Shown here: positions 7,636-16,235 of the stretch, piece by piece | How positions within the stretch are numbered: position 1 is the first letter of the stretch | How the letters are laid out: each line of letters begins with the position of its first letter | DNA from: Thalassospira sp. MCCC 1A01428 | GTDB taxonomy: Bacteria; Pseudomonadota; Alphaproteobacteria; Rhodospirillales; Thalassospiraceae | Length of the DNA stretch: 64,000 nt | NCBI RefSeq assembly: GCF_002115825.1 | Contig: NZ_JFJZ01000015.1 | Location: 1 to 64,000, forward strand | Direction: 5' to 3' | Notes under the pieces: model-generated | Databases searched by the model: none | The model's input: the letters and a program-made list of their open reading frames with translations, nothing else | What the model was told of the DNA's origin: nothing | Program-made: the position numbers and the translations under genes

Positions 7636-7937
7636 TCAGCCCGGCATTTTAAACGAATTATAGCCCGCCCAGGTGACGATGATGTGGTCATGCACATTGA
7701 TTTTCACGGCCTTGGTGGCCACGATCATTTTGCGGGTTATGTTGATATTGCCGTGTGACGGGGGCAGGGGCGGGGGGCGCGCGTTGCCGCTGGGGTGGTT
7801 ATGTACCAGGATCAATGCCGGTGTGTGCAGTTCCAACGCGCGCTTGAACCCTTCGGGCGGGTAAACCGGGGTATGGTCAACCGTGCCGCCCGAGTGGCAT
7901 TCATCGGTAAATCTATGCGGCAACCGGTGTCTTTAGA
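7636..7937 (-). pseudogene. Truncated radC copy (JAB domain fragment)
   Basis: About 95 codons match the last quarter of the intact RadC encoded at 15018-16082: DECHxxGTVDHTPVYP, KRALELH, ALILVHNHPSG, INVHDHIIV and AGYNSFK are shared, and the trailing DNA (TTTTAAACGAATTATAGCCCGCCC) is almost the same. Roughly 60 of 85 aligned residues are identical. It lacks the N-terminal three quarters, has an in-frame stop at the edge of similarity (near 7935), carries a six-residue insertion PPPLPP after the metal-binding HNHPSG, and the third ligand aspartate is asparagine (HGNIN versus RGDID). It is therefore a dead copy. It lies in the same orientation as the intact gene, on the other side of the sugar ABC operon. 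Confidence 0.88.
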
Positions 7938-7963
7938 GGATGCCCCCGCCGATTGGGAAGTTG

Positions 7964-9052
7964 TTATTGTGCCGCCTCAACCCGGATCCCTTCGGCATCA
8001 AAAATATGCCAGTTATCCAGCGATGCGACCGACAGGTTCACGCGTTCGCCAATGCGGACGGGAACGATCCCGGCAAAGCGGACATTGATGTCAACCTGTG
8101 CCGGGTCGCCAAAACCGCAATGCAATTGAACAAAGGTGTCCGAGCCCAGATGTTCGACCGACAAAACCGTGCCCTGCAGGGCGGCTGTGCCATCATCGGC
8201 TGCCAAAACAAGATGTTCGGGGCGCACCCCAACCGTGACGGGTTGATGGGCGGTTAATTTGCGTGGCAAGGACAGGGCCGTGCCCGATGGTAACAGAAGG
8301 TCGCCGTTTTCATTGGTTGTGGCATCCCAGAAATTCATTCTTGGCGAGCCAATAAAACCAGCCACAAACTGGTTAACCGGTGTCAAATAAAGGTCCAGCG
8401 GGGAGCCAACCTGTTCGACGATCCCGTCGCGCAGTACCACAATCCGGTCGGCCATGGTCATGGCTTCGACCTGATCATGGGTGACGTAAATCATGGTGGC
8501 TTTCAGGTCACGATGCAGGCGGGCCAGTTCCATGCGCATATCAACACGCAGGGCGGCATCCAGGTTGGATAGCGGTTCGTCGAGCAAGATAATTTGTGGA
8601 TCACGGGCAAGCGCCCGGCCAATGGCAACACGCTGGCGTTGCCCGCCCGATAATTGTTTGGGGGTGCGTTCAAATAACGGCAATAATTGCAAAATGGTGC
8701 CGATTTCGTTTGTCTTGGCCTCGATCTCGGCCTTTGACTTGCCCGCCATTTTTAGCGGGAAGCCAATATTTTCCGCCACCGTCATATGCGGGTAAAGGGC
8801 GTAGGATTGAAACACCATCGCAATATCGCGGCTGGCCGCCGAAAGATGATCAACCCGCTTTTTGCCAAGGTGAATTTGCCCGCTGGTAATTTCCTCCAGC
8901 CCGGAAATCAGGCGCAGCAATGTCGATTTGCCACAGCCCGACGGCCCGACAAAAACAACCAGCTCCCCGTCTTCGATCGACAGATCAACGCCTTTGATGA
9001 TGTTGGCAGCCCCAAAAGTCTTGGTGACATTTGACAACGATATTGATGACAT
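7964..9052 (-). CDS. Sugar ABC transporter ATP-binding protein
   Basis: A 362-residue ATPase of the MalK/UgpC group that powers sugar uptake. Walker A is GPSGCGKSTLL, the signature is LSGGQRQRVAIGRAL, Walker B is IILLDEPLSNLDA, and the switch histidine is in VTHDQVEAMT. The C-terminal 120 residues form the TOBE/OB regulatory region (TVGVRPEHLVL). It is the last gene of a five-gene operon after the binding protein, two permeases and a kinase, and starts one base after the kinase gene ends. The radC fragment lies 27 bases or more downstream of it. Confidence 0.95.
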   Translation of the reverse strand: MSSISLSNVTKTFGAANIIKGVDLSIEDGELVVFVGPSGCGKSTLLRLISGLEEITSGQIHLGKKRVDHLSAASRDIAMVFQSYALYPHMTVAENIGFPLKMAGKSKAEIEAKTNEIGTILQLLPLFERTPKQLSGGQRQRVAIGRALARDPQIILLDEPLSNLDAALRVDMRMELARLHRDLKATMIYVTHDQVEAMTMADRIVVLRDGIVEQVGSPLDLYLTPVNQFVAGFIGSPRMNFWDATTNENGDLLLPSGTALSLPRKLTAHQPVTVGVRPEHLVLAADDGTAALQGTVLSVEHLGSDTFVQLHCGFGDPAQVDINVRFAGIVPVRIGERVNLSVASLDNWHIFDAEGIRVEAAQ

Positions 9053-9053
9053 C

Positions 9054-10118
9054 TCAGCCGTTCTCCACTTGATCGAAGGTCTTGTGATCGTTTGTTGGTT
9101 GGGGGGTAGGGGCCGATGTCAGCAATGTGCGAATACGGACATTCAAATCGGCAAGGGTGGGATATTGGCGTGGATGGCTGGCAATGGCCTTGCCCGCAAC
9201 CTCGATACCGGCATGAAGGCAATCAAGCAAAGATGCCCCGCGCTGAAAGGCCAGCAGGAAGCCGGCATTAAAACAGTCGCCCGCCCCAACGGTATCAATG
9301 ACATTGACGCTGCCAGAGGGGGCTGCATGAAGGACCTGTTGCCCCGTGCAGGCCGATGCCCCGTGCGGGCCGCGTTTGACAACCACAATCGCACCCGGTG
9401 CCAGTTTGTTGCTGATTGCGCGCATCTGGGCATCCACATTGGCGGTGAAATCATCAATGGCGATGCCCAGTAATCCGGCGGCTTCGGCTTCATTGATTAA
9501 CAGGACGTCAACCAGCGGCAGCCAGTTTTGCATATGGTGCTGCACATCATCGGTCCAGCCGCCGGTGGGCCAGGCGGTATCAAGGGCGACAATGGCACCC
9601 GCATCACGCAATTCGCCTAATAGCTGGGTGCATTCGGGCACCAGGCGCGGCATTAGAAAATTGCCGACCAAAAGGGCGATTGCACCCTTTAACGTGGCAT
9701 TTTTCAGCATTTTGCGGGCCATGTCGGCATCAAAAAGCGAACTGTGCCCTTGGTTGGATAAAAAGGTTCGTTCCTTGTCGGAATGGGTCAGACCAATGGT
9801 AACGGATGTCACCGTGTTGCTGTGATGCCAGTGATCAGCGAGCGCGCCGAATTGCGACTTAAGCCACTGCCCCATTTCATCATTGCCGATATTGACCACC
9901 ATGCGCTGATTGGCACCAAGAGCCATTAAGGCCGCACCAAAGATGCCGCCGCCGCCGCCAACCCGCATTTCATAATCGGGGTAGACGGTTTCGGTGCCAT
10001 GATCGGGCCAATGGTCAATCGGGCCGAGCAACTGGTCAATATTGATTGTGCCAATGGAAATGATGTCGCGGGCCGGGTCGGGTTGGCGGGTTTGGGGTGT
10101 TTTACGCATGATATTCAT
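9054..10118 (-). CDS. PfkB family carbohydrate kinase
   Basis: A 354-residue kinase of the ribokinase/PfkB family. The N-terminal signature region shows GGGGGIFGAALMALGAN and the C-terminal ATP/catalytic motif is DTVGAGDCFNAGFLLAF, whose aspartate is the base. It probably phosphorylates the sugar brought in by the surrounding ABC transporter, or a derivative of it; the substrate cannot be read from sequence. The start overlaps the stop of the permease gene (ATGA). A kinase placed between permease and ATPase genes is uncommon and ties it closely to the transport function. Confidence 0.9.
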   Translation of the reverse strand: MNIMRKTPQTRQPDPARDIISIGTINIDQLLGPIDHWPDHGTETVYPDYEMRVGGGGGIFGAALMALGANQRMVVNIGNDEMGQWLKSQFGALADHWHHSNTVTSVTIGLTHSDKERTFLSNQGHSSLFDADMARKMLKNATLKGAIALLVGNFLMPRLVPECTQLLGELRDAGAIVALDTAWPTGGWTDDVQHHMQNWLPLVDVLLINEAEAAGLLGIAIDDFTANVDAQMRAISNKLAPGAIVVVKRGPHGASACTGQQVLHAAPSGSVNVIDTVGAGDCFNAGFLLAFQRGASLLDCLHAGIEVAGKAIASHPRQYPTLADLNVRIRTLLTSAPTPQPTNDHKTFDQVENG

Positions 10119-10963
10119 CCCTTGACGCTGCCGCTGGCCAGCCCTGAAACCAGGGTTTTTTGCATGAAAAAGGCCAAAATAACCGGTGGGACAGCGGCCA
10201 GAATGCCGGCTGCTGAAATCAGCCCGTAATCGGCAACGCGCCCGGCAGCCAGGTCGGCAATGGCGACCGTGATGGTTTTGGAACGGATGTCGTTGGTGAA
10301 TAACAGGCCATAGAAAAATTCGTCCCAGGCCAGCAAAACCGACATCATCACCGCCGCCCCCAATGCCGGGCGGGCGATGGGCAGGATGACATACCAGATC
10401 GCCTGTAACCGGTTGGCGCCGTCAATGATCGGGGCTTCGTCCAGGTCACCGGGGATGGTGTCAAAATTGCTTTTTAACAGCCAGGTCGCAAAGGGCAGCA
10501 GGATGGAACAATAAACAATGATCAGGGCAAAATGCGTGTTAAGCAGCCCCAGGGCACTCATGACCGTATAAAGCGGTAACACAAGGGCGACGGGCGGCAG
10601 CATGAAGATGGCGATCACGGCATAAAGCAGATTTTTACGACGCGGGCCGGGCATGCGTGAAAAGCTGTATGCGGCGGGAATGGCCGCACAAATCGATAAC
10701 CCGGTCGCGGCAAGGGCAATGAAAATGCTGTTGCGGATGGCATAGAGGAAACTTTGCGACGGGGTGTTTTCGGCATAGATCAGCAAGCTGCGATAGTTTT
10801 CCAGGGTGGGGCTATCGGGCCACCATTCCAGGGGCAGGGTTGTCAGATGGGTGGAGGAGCTGATGCTCATGATAAACAGCCACAAAACGGGCAGGGCAAT
10901 GACCAGCGCCAATAAGGCAGCGGCCAGATAGATACATATTTTTTTGGCCAGGGTTGTTTGCAT
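10115..10963 (-). CDS. Sugar ABC transporter permease (MalG type)
   Basis: A 282-residue inner-membrane protein with six predicted helices, beginning ICIYLAAALLALVIALPVLWL. The cytoplasmic EAA loop that docks on the ATPase is visible as DLDEAPIIDGANRLQAIW followed by LPIARPAL. It pairs with the permease encoded immediately upstream to form the channel. Two bases separate it from that gene. Confidence 0.93.
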   Translation of the reverse strand: MQTTLAKKICIYLAAALLALVIALPVLWLFIMSISSSTHLTTLPLEWWPDSPTLENYRSLLIYAENTPSQSFLYAIRNSIFIALAATGLSICAAIPAAYSFSRMPGPRRKNLLYAVIAIFMLPPVALVLPLYTVMSALGLLNTHFALIIVYCSILLPFATWLLKSNFDTIPGDLDEAPIIDGANRLQAIWYVILPIARPALGAAVMMSVLLAWDEFFYGLLFTNDIRSKTITVAIADLAAGRVADYGLISAAGILAAVPPVILAFFMQKTLVSGLASGSVKG

Positions 10964-10965
10964 GA

Positions 10966-11850
10966 TCAGGCCTCTCCGTGCTTGCGGATCAGATACATGT
11001 AACCGGCAATCAGGCAGGCGCTGATCAGCACCACGATCAGGGCATAGGAGGCCCCCGATCCAACCCGCATATAGGCGAAGGCTTCCTGATAGACATAAAA
11101 ACTGACGGTTTTGGTGCTGCTGGCGGGGCCGCCCCGGGTCATGACATAGATAATGTCAAACACCTTGAAGGCTTCGATGGTGCGCAAGACCAGCGCCACA
11201 CTAAGCGGCCCCATAATGGCCGGCAGGGTAATGCGCCAAAACCGGTTCCACATGCCAGCGCCGTCCAGGGTTGCGGCCTCGTATAAATCCTTGGGGACGG
11301 TTTGCAGGGCGGCCAGCGCGATCAGGGCGACCAGGGGGAAGTTTTTCCAGACATCGGCAACAATCACCATGTCAAGGGCGGTTGCCGGATCGCCCAGCCA
11401 GGATCGATAGGCATCAAGCATTCCGAATTGCACCAGAAGTGCATTCAGCGCCCCAAAATCCGGATTATAAATAAGCCGCCACATCATGGCGTTAACCACG
11501 GTGGGCAGGGCAAGGGGCAGGATTAGCATGGCACGCAGCAAGGTGCGGCCAACAAAAACCTCGTTTAGCAGCAAGGCGACCATCACGCCGATGATCATTT
11601 CCACACCAACGGAAATCACCGCGAAATAGGTGGTGTGCCAAATGGCCTCGCGGAAATTGGCCGAGGACAAGGCACGAATATAATTGTGAAACCAGACCCA
11701 ATTGTCGGTTAGTTCCGGGGCGACCAGTTTGGCACCCGTCATGCTGTAATAAACTGTTTTGATCAACGGGTATCCGCTGACCCCAAGGATCATTACAATC
11801 ATCGGGGTCAGCAATAGCCACGCCGTCACCGTTTTACGATGGGAAATCAT
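10966..11850 (-). CDS. Sugar ABC transporter permease (MalF type)
   Basis: A 294-residue inner-membrane protein with six helices, N-terminal helix WLLLTPMIVMILGVSGYPL, and the EAA loop DLYEAATLDGAGMWNRFW followed by LPAIMGPL. It forms a heterodimer with the MalG-type permease. It is separated from the binding-protein gene by 205 bases that hold a strong hairpin, so its expression is probably lower than that of the binding protein. Confidence 0.93.
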   Translation of the reverse strand: MISHRKTVTAWLLLTPMIVMILGVSGYPLIKTVYYSMTGAKLVAPELTDNWVWFHNYIRALSSANFREAIWHTTYFAVISVGVEMIIGVMVALLLNEVFVGRTLLRAMLILPLALPTVVNAMMWRLIYNPDFGALNALLVQFGMLDAYRSWLGDPATALDMVIVADVWKNFPLVALIALAALQTVPKDLYEAATLDGAGMWNRFWRITLPAIMGPLSVALVLRTIEAFKVFDIIYVMTRGGPASSTKTVSFYVYQEAFAYMRVGSGASYALIVVLISACLIAGYMYLIRKHGEA

Positions 11851-12000
11851 GGCGGTGGTTCCGGCTCCGGTTGGAAATCATCGTAAATGCTGGTGATCAT
11901 GACCGGCCGTCAAACCCCGGCACCTGTGTTGGCGGGGTTTGAACAGGAACTTGCCAGTCGTGCTTATAATCACGCAGCACCGTTGGGGCTGATGGGCGTA

Positions 12001-12035
12001 CCCTGCCTTCAGGATAAAACCTTATGAAGGCAGGG
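12001..12035 (-). terminator. Stem-loop between binding-protein and permease genes
   Basis: CCCTGCCTTCA and TGAAGGCAGGG form a perfect 11-base-pair stem around a 13-base loop, 21 bases after the binding-protein stop. There is no T run on the minus strand, so rather than a full terminator it is likely an RNA-stabilising or attenuating hairpin. Such elements keep the binding protein in excess over the membrane subunits in maltose-type operons. Confidence 0.7.
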
Positions 12036-12055
12036 GCCAGGTCAGTCGAAAAGGG

Positions 12056-13297
12056 TTACTGAAGATCGGCAATATTGTTTGCCGCGTTGTCAAGCGCATC
12101 TTTTGGGGTGGTGGTGCCCAGCATGGCGTTTTGCAGGGCTTCTTGCAAAACAGCCGATGCCTCCTGATAGGATGCCATCGTGGGACGCGGTGCCATCACG
12201 GCAAAGCTGGTTTTTGCTGCATTGACGAACGGTTCCTGGCCCTTGATCACGTCGGGATTGCTATAGGATGCTTCCCAGACCGGCAGGCTGAGCTTGGCGT
12301 ATTTGTTTTGCACTTTTTGCGACGTCAGGAACTGGATGTATTTCCAGGCTTCTTCCTTGTGCGTGCTTTTGCTGGGAATACCAAGGCCCATCGACCCATT
12401 GACGGCCGACGCCTTTGAAACGCCTGCTTCGCCCGGTGCCGGAACAATGCCAACATTGCCGGCAACCTGGCTTTCGGCCGGATCATTGGCAAGATTATAC
12501 ATGTAGCCCCAATTAAGTGCGAAAGCGGCCTGCCCACTTGAAAAGACACGACGGACATCTTCTTCGGCATATTCGCGCGAATTGGGGTTGGTCACGCCAT
12601 CATTGATGGTTCCGACCATGTATTGTAATGCCTTGAGGCCGCCGCCTGTATTAAAGGCCGGTTTGCCATCCGCATCCAGAAACTTGCCGCCCATGCCTGA
12701 GAGGATGGTGGTGTAGTCGCAAATTGCGGCTTCGGATTGTGACCATGACCAGACCAGCGGATAATCAACAATCCCCTTGTCCTTGATGACCTTGGCCTGG
12801 GATTCAAGTTCTTCCCATGTTGCGGGTGGATGATCAAACCCGGCTTTTTTCAGCATGTCCTTGTTATAAAAAAGGAACTTTGTATCGGCAATCCAGGGCA
12901 TGCCGTAATATTTGCCGTCATATTCCACCGTCGTCCAGGCCCCGCTCAGAACAGCTTTGCGGGTTTTGTCATCAATACGGTCTGTTACGTCTTCAAGCAG
13001 TTTGTATTGTGCAAATTCTGCAGGCCAGATCACGTCATAAAGAACAACGTCATAGCCATTGGCACTTTGCGACAGCACAATTTTGTCATGCAGGGCCTCG
13101 TAGGGGACCAGCTCAACATTGACATCGACGCCAGGATTGGCCGCCTTGAAGTCAGCGGTCATGTTGCGAATGTCGTCTTCGCTATAGGCGGCCTGGGCCA
13201 TGAACAGCGCATTTAGCGTGACATCTGCGGCATGTGCAGCGCCGGAAATGGCAAAGACACCGAAAACAGCCCCTTTTAGGATATTCCTGATCTTCAT
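12056..13297 (-). CDS. Extracellular sugar-binding protein of ABC transporter
   Basis: A 413-residue periplasmic binding protein. It starts with a signal peptide (MKIRNILKGAVFGVFAISG, cleavage near AHAAD) and then follows the family-1 solute-binding pattern, with DFKAANPGVDVNVELVPYE, GYDVVLYDVIWPAEF, GKYYGMPWIADTKFLFYNKD and the C-terminal EAWKYIQFLTS. It captures a sugar or oligosaccharide and delivers it to the permeases. It is the first gene of the operon, divergent from the ROK regulator across a 123-base control region. Confidence 0.95.
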   Translation of the reverse strand: MKIRNILKGAVFGVFAISGAAHAADVTLNALFMAQAAYSEDDIRNMTADFKAANPGVDVNVELVPYEALHDKIVLSQSANGYDVVLYDVIWPAEFAQYKLLEDVTDRIDDKTRKAVLSGAWTTVEYDGKYYGMPWIADTKFLFYNKDMLKKAGFDHPPATWEELESQAKVIKDKGIVDYPLVWSWSQSEAAICDYTTILSGMGGKFLDADGKPAFNTGGGLKALQYMVGTINDGVTNPNSREYAEEDVRRVFSSGQAAFALNWGYMYNLANDPAESQVAGNVGIVPAPGEAGVSKASAVNGSMGLGIPSKSTHKEEAWKYIQFLTSQKVQNKYAKLSLPVWEASYSNPDVIKGQEPFVNAAKTSFAVMAPRPTMASYQEASAVLQEALQNAMLGTTTPKDALDNAANNIADLQ

Positions 13298-13340
13298 GTT
13301 CTTATCTCCCTGATAAATGAGATACGCAATGACTGAGACG

Positions 13341-13394
13341 TGATCTTTTTGATCACAGGCTTTATTATTAATTCAATTTGATGTAATTAATAAT
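13341..13394. promoter_or_regulatory. Candidate ROK operator in divergent promoter region
   Basis: Two dyads lie between the binding-protein and ROK genes: TGATCTTTTTGATCA at 13341-13355, and ATTATTAATT / AATTAATAAT (13364-13373 and 13385-13394), a perfect 10-base inverted repeat with 11 bases between the arms. AT-rich inverted repeats are typical ROK (NagC/Mlc/XylR) operators. The position would let one protein control both genes. Confidence 0.6.
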
Positions 13395-13420
13395 GGATAA
13401 ATTTAGGGAGGGCAATGGTG

Positions 13421-14629
13421 ATGATAAAAAAACAGTCTGAAAATGTAACCGGCACCAACCTTCTGCATGCTAAAAGCCACAATCGCCGCGCCATTCTCGA
13501 TGCCGTTCGACGCCGTGACGGCCTGTCGCGCGCTGATATTACCCGCATCACCAATCTGTCTGCCCAGGCGGTTTCAAACCTTGTGGCCGAACTGGAAGAA
13601 GCCGGGCTTTTGCTTGCGGGTGAACCGGTTCGGCAAAAACGGGGGCAGCCCGCCCGGCCATATCGCCTTAACCCTGAAGGCGGTTTTGCCATTGGCTTTC
13701 AGCTAAACGGTACCGAAATTGATGCCGTCCTTGTGGACCTTCTGGGTGAAGAGCGCTGCCGGTTTAGTCAGCAAATCAAACATCCCGATCCTCATCAGGC
13801 CGTTGACCTTCTGGTTGCTGCCAGTCACGAGATAATTGCGAAGTCCGGTCTGGATCCCGAACGTAATATCGGGATCGGCATTGCCATGCCGGGCCCCGTC
13901 GGTATCGCCGGGCCAACCGGCATTGCGCCGGGATGGGAAAGTTTTGATCTGGCCAGTGCCATGCGAAAAAAGGCGGGCTGCCCGGTTTTTGTCGAAAATG
14001 ATGCTGATGCTGCGGCCATTTCGGAAAAGCTTTACGGGACCGGGCGCGACCTTGATAATTTCGTTTATATCTTCATCGGTGTTGGTTTGGGCGCGGGATT
14101 GTTTCTTGATGGCCGAATAATTCGTGGTGCCAAGGGGGCGGCAGGCGAGATTGGCCATATTCCGATACAGGTTAATGGTCGCCAATGCGGTTGCGGGCGC
14201 AAGGGATGCCTTGAGCGTTATGTCTCGCTGTTGGCCTTGTACGAAGAATTTGATGCGGGCCATCGCGACGATCTGGTTCATGACGCCACCTTGACCCGGC
14301 TTTCTGCCATGTCACCAGATGACATCCCGGTTCGGAAATGGATTAATCAGGCCGCATTACATTTGACAACGACCTTCCAGATTATCTCAAGCATGTTGAA
14401 TCCGCAGGCGGTTATATTGGGGGGGCTGCTGCCTGAAGCGATTCTGTATGCTCTTTGGCAGGAAGTCACCCGGCTGCAAGAGGCGGATGGTCCGACACCC
14501 ACCGGCGATCATTTGCCGGTTCTGATTGGTGATGCCAGCACTTATTCCGCAGCACGTGGTGCTGCGGCCCTGCCAATTTACCAGGAAATGATCCCGGATT
14601 TTCAAAACATGCTGAAAGTTCGGGATTAG
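13421..14629 (+). CDS. ROK family transcriptional repressor
   Basis: About 402 residues: an N-terminal winged helix (RAILDAVRRRDGLSRADI, then NLSAQAVSNLVAELEEAGLL) and a ROK sugar-kinase-like domain with the zinc motif CGCGRKGCLE near residue 265. ROK repressors bind a sugar and release their operator. The binding-protein gene of the adjacent ABC operon is divergent, so this is the likely regulator of that operon. GGGAGGG at 13406-13412 is 8 bases from ATG 13421 but only 2 from ATG 13415, hence the chosen start. Its last 4 bases overlap the convergent VOC gene. Confidence 0.92.
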   Translation: MIKKQSENVTGTNLLHAKSHNRRAILDAVRRRDGLSRADITRITNLSAQAVSNLVAELEEAGLLLAGEPVRQKRGQPARPYRLNPEGGFAIGFQLNGTEIDAVLVDLLGEERCRFSQQIKHPDPHQAVDLLVAASHEIIAKSGLDPERNIGIGIAMPGPVGIAGPTGIAPGWESFDLASAMRKKAGCPVFVENDADAAAISEKLYGTGRDLDNFVYIFIGVGLGAGLFLDGRIIRGAKGAAGEIGHIPIQVNGRQCGCGRKGCLERYVSLLALYEEFDAGHRDDLVHDATLTRLSAMSPDDIPVRKWINQAALHLTTTFQIISSMLNPQAVILGGLLPEAILYALWQEVTRLQEADGPTPTGDHLPVLIGDASTYSAARGAAALPIYQEMIPDFQNMLKVRD

Positions 14630-15018
14630 GCTGGTTGTAACAAATCCCACTTGTTGCCGTATAAATCCTCAAACACGGCAACGATGCCATAGGGTTCGTG
14701 GCGTGGGTTTTCTAAAAAACGAACGCCGTTTTCGACCATGCGCGTATGATCCGTTTGAAAATCATCCGTCATCAGGAAAAAACCGACCCGCCCGCCAGTT
14801 TGCTGGCCGATGGCGCGTTTTTGACTGTCGTTCACCGCCCGGGCCAGCAAAATCCGGGTTGCGTTGACAGGGGCGCGTGGTGGCGCGATTAAAACCCAGC
14901 GTTTGCCATTGCCCATATCGCTATCTTCAATCAGCTCAAACCCGGCCTTTTCGCAATAAAAGGCGATGGCATCGTCATAATCCGCCACCACAATTGAAAT
15001 CTGCCCGATGATTGGCAT
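14626..15018 (-). CDS. VOC family (glyoxalase-like) protein
   Basis: A 130-residue protein with two beta-alpha-beta-beta-beta modules of the vicinal-oxygen-chelate fold: IGQISIVVADYDDAIAFYCE at the N-terminus and GIVAVFEDLYGNKWDLLQP at the C-terminus, whose final glutamate or aspartate is a usual metal ligand site. Members include glyoxalases, dioxygenases and resistance proteins; nothing here fixes the substrate. The start codon shares one base with the radC stop (TGATG), so the two genes are translationally coupled, and it converges on the ROK gene with a 4-base overlap. Confidence 0.85.
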   Translation of the reverse strand: MPIIGQISIVVADYDDAIAFYCEKAGFELIEDSDMGNGKRWVLIAPPRAPVNATRILLARAVNDSQKRAIGQQTGGRVGFFLMTDDFQTDHTRMVENGVRFLENPRHEPYGIVAVFEDLYGNKWDLLQPA

Positions 15019-16082
15019 CAGATAAGCCCCAGTGTTTTAAACGAATTATAGCCCGCCCGGCTGACAATGATGTGGTCATGCACGTTGATTTCCATGGCCT
15101 TGGCGGCGTCAACAATTTTGCGGGTCATATCAATATCGCCGCGTGATGGTGTGGCATCGCCGCTGGGGTGATTATGCACCAGAATGAGGGCCGATGCGTG
15201 CAGTTCAAGCGCGCGTTTGATCACTTCCCGCGGGTAAACCGGGGTATGGTCCACCGTGCCGCGCTGGTGGCATTCATCGGCAATCAGGCGGTTTTTACGG
15301 TCTAAAAACAGCAAATGCAGTTCTTCGGTATTGCGATGGCCCAGCCGCACCCGGCAATAATCGATCAATTGTTCCCAGGATGCGATGACGGGCAATTCCA
15401 TCGCCCGTTCCCGGGATAAAACCTGTGCGCTGGCTTCGGCAATTTTTAGGGCGGCGATTGTCGCCTCGCCAATGCCCTTGCATCCTGCCAGTTCGCTTTG
15501 GCTGGCTGCCAACACCCCGGCCAGATTTCCAAAACGATCAATCAATGATTTTGCCAGTGGTTTAACATCGCCGCGGGGAATGGCCATGCACAGTAATAAT
15601 TCCAGTAATTCATATTCGGCGAGTGCCGCGCTTCCGCCTTTTAAAAAACGCTCACGCAACCGTTGGCGGTGGCCGAAATAATGGGGCTTGGGTGCTTTTC
15701 CCGACGATTGGGCAGTTGTCGCCGTTGAGGATGGCTGGTCTTTGTTTTCTGTGTTTTCCGCAGGTAAAGCTGCGGGTTCTGGCGCCATTGCGGCTGTTGT
15801 GGTCATTGTTGGTTCCGGTGTCCCCTTTGCATCAGGCGGGGGGGTGCCGGTGGTGTGGTGCGCGTCCGTTTCTTTACGAAGGGGGGCGTTGGCACGGGAC
15901 GATTTTTGGGCCGTGTTTATCGCCCGAGGGGTAATTGCTGAAGGGGGCGTTGCCGTCGGCGACCCGGGGGTTTGGTCATTCTGAGGGGCAATGTCTGCCA
16001 ATGCGCCCGCAGGATCAAAATAGATCCGGCTGCCATCATCAATGTTGGATTGAGTAGGATTGCGGGGTTTTTCGGCACTCAC
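15018..16082 (-). CDS. radC: RadC/JAB-domain DNA repair-associated protein
   Basis: A 354-residue protein. Residues 130-354 match RadC: a helix-hairpin-helix part (GNLAGVLAASQSELAGCKGIGEATIAAL) and a JAB/MPN metal-binding domain with HNHPSGDATPSRGDID. The first 125 residues or so are a low-complexity tail rich in Pro, Thr, Ala and Asn that ordinary RadC proteins of about 225 residues lack. The start is a GTG at 16080-16082 with AGGAG 7 bases upstream. RadC's exact role is unsettled; it is linked to replication-fork processes and often found on mobile DNA. A decayed copy of its 3' end lies at 7636-7937. Confidence 0.9.
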   Translation of the reverse strand: MSAEKPRNPTQSNIDDGSRIYFDPAGALADIAPQNDQTPGSPTATPPSAITPRAINTAQKSSRANAPLRKETDAHHTTGTPPPDAKGTPEPTMTTTAAMAPEPAALPAENTENKDQPSSTATTAQSSGKAPKPHYFGHRQRLRERFLKGGSAALAEYELLELLLCMAIPRGDVKPLAKSLIDRFGNLAGVLAASQSELAGCKGIGEATIAALKIAEASAQVLSRERAMELPVIASWEQLIDYCRVRLGHRNTEELHLLFLDRKNRLIADECHQRGTVDHTPVYPREVIKRALELHASALILVHNHPSGDATPSRGDIDMTRKIVDAAKAMEINVHDHIIVSRAGYNSFKTLGLI

Positions 16083-16235
16083 GGCAGGCTCCTGCGTTGA
16101 TGCAATTTGACGTTGCAGGTGCAGTTTGCGTTGCCATGCCGCTGCTGTCCAGTGGCAGCGTTCATTGCCGAAGGGTGATTGTGGGGAAATGTGAATTTGT
16201 TTGACTTGTGTATATGCACAGGTTAGGCAGTTGAA

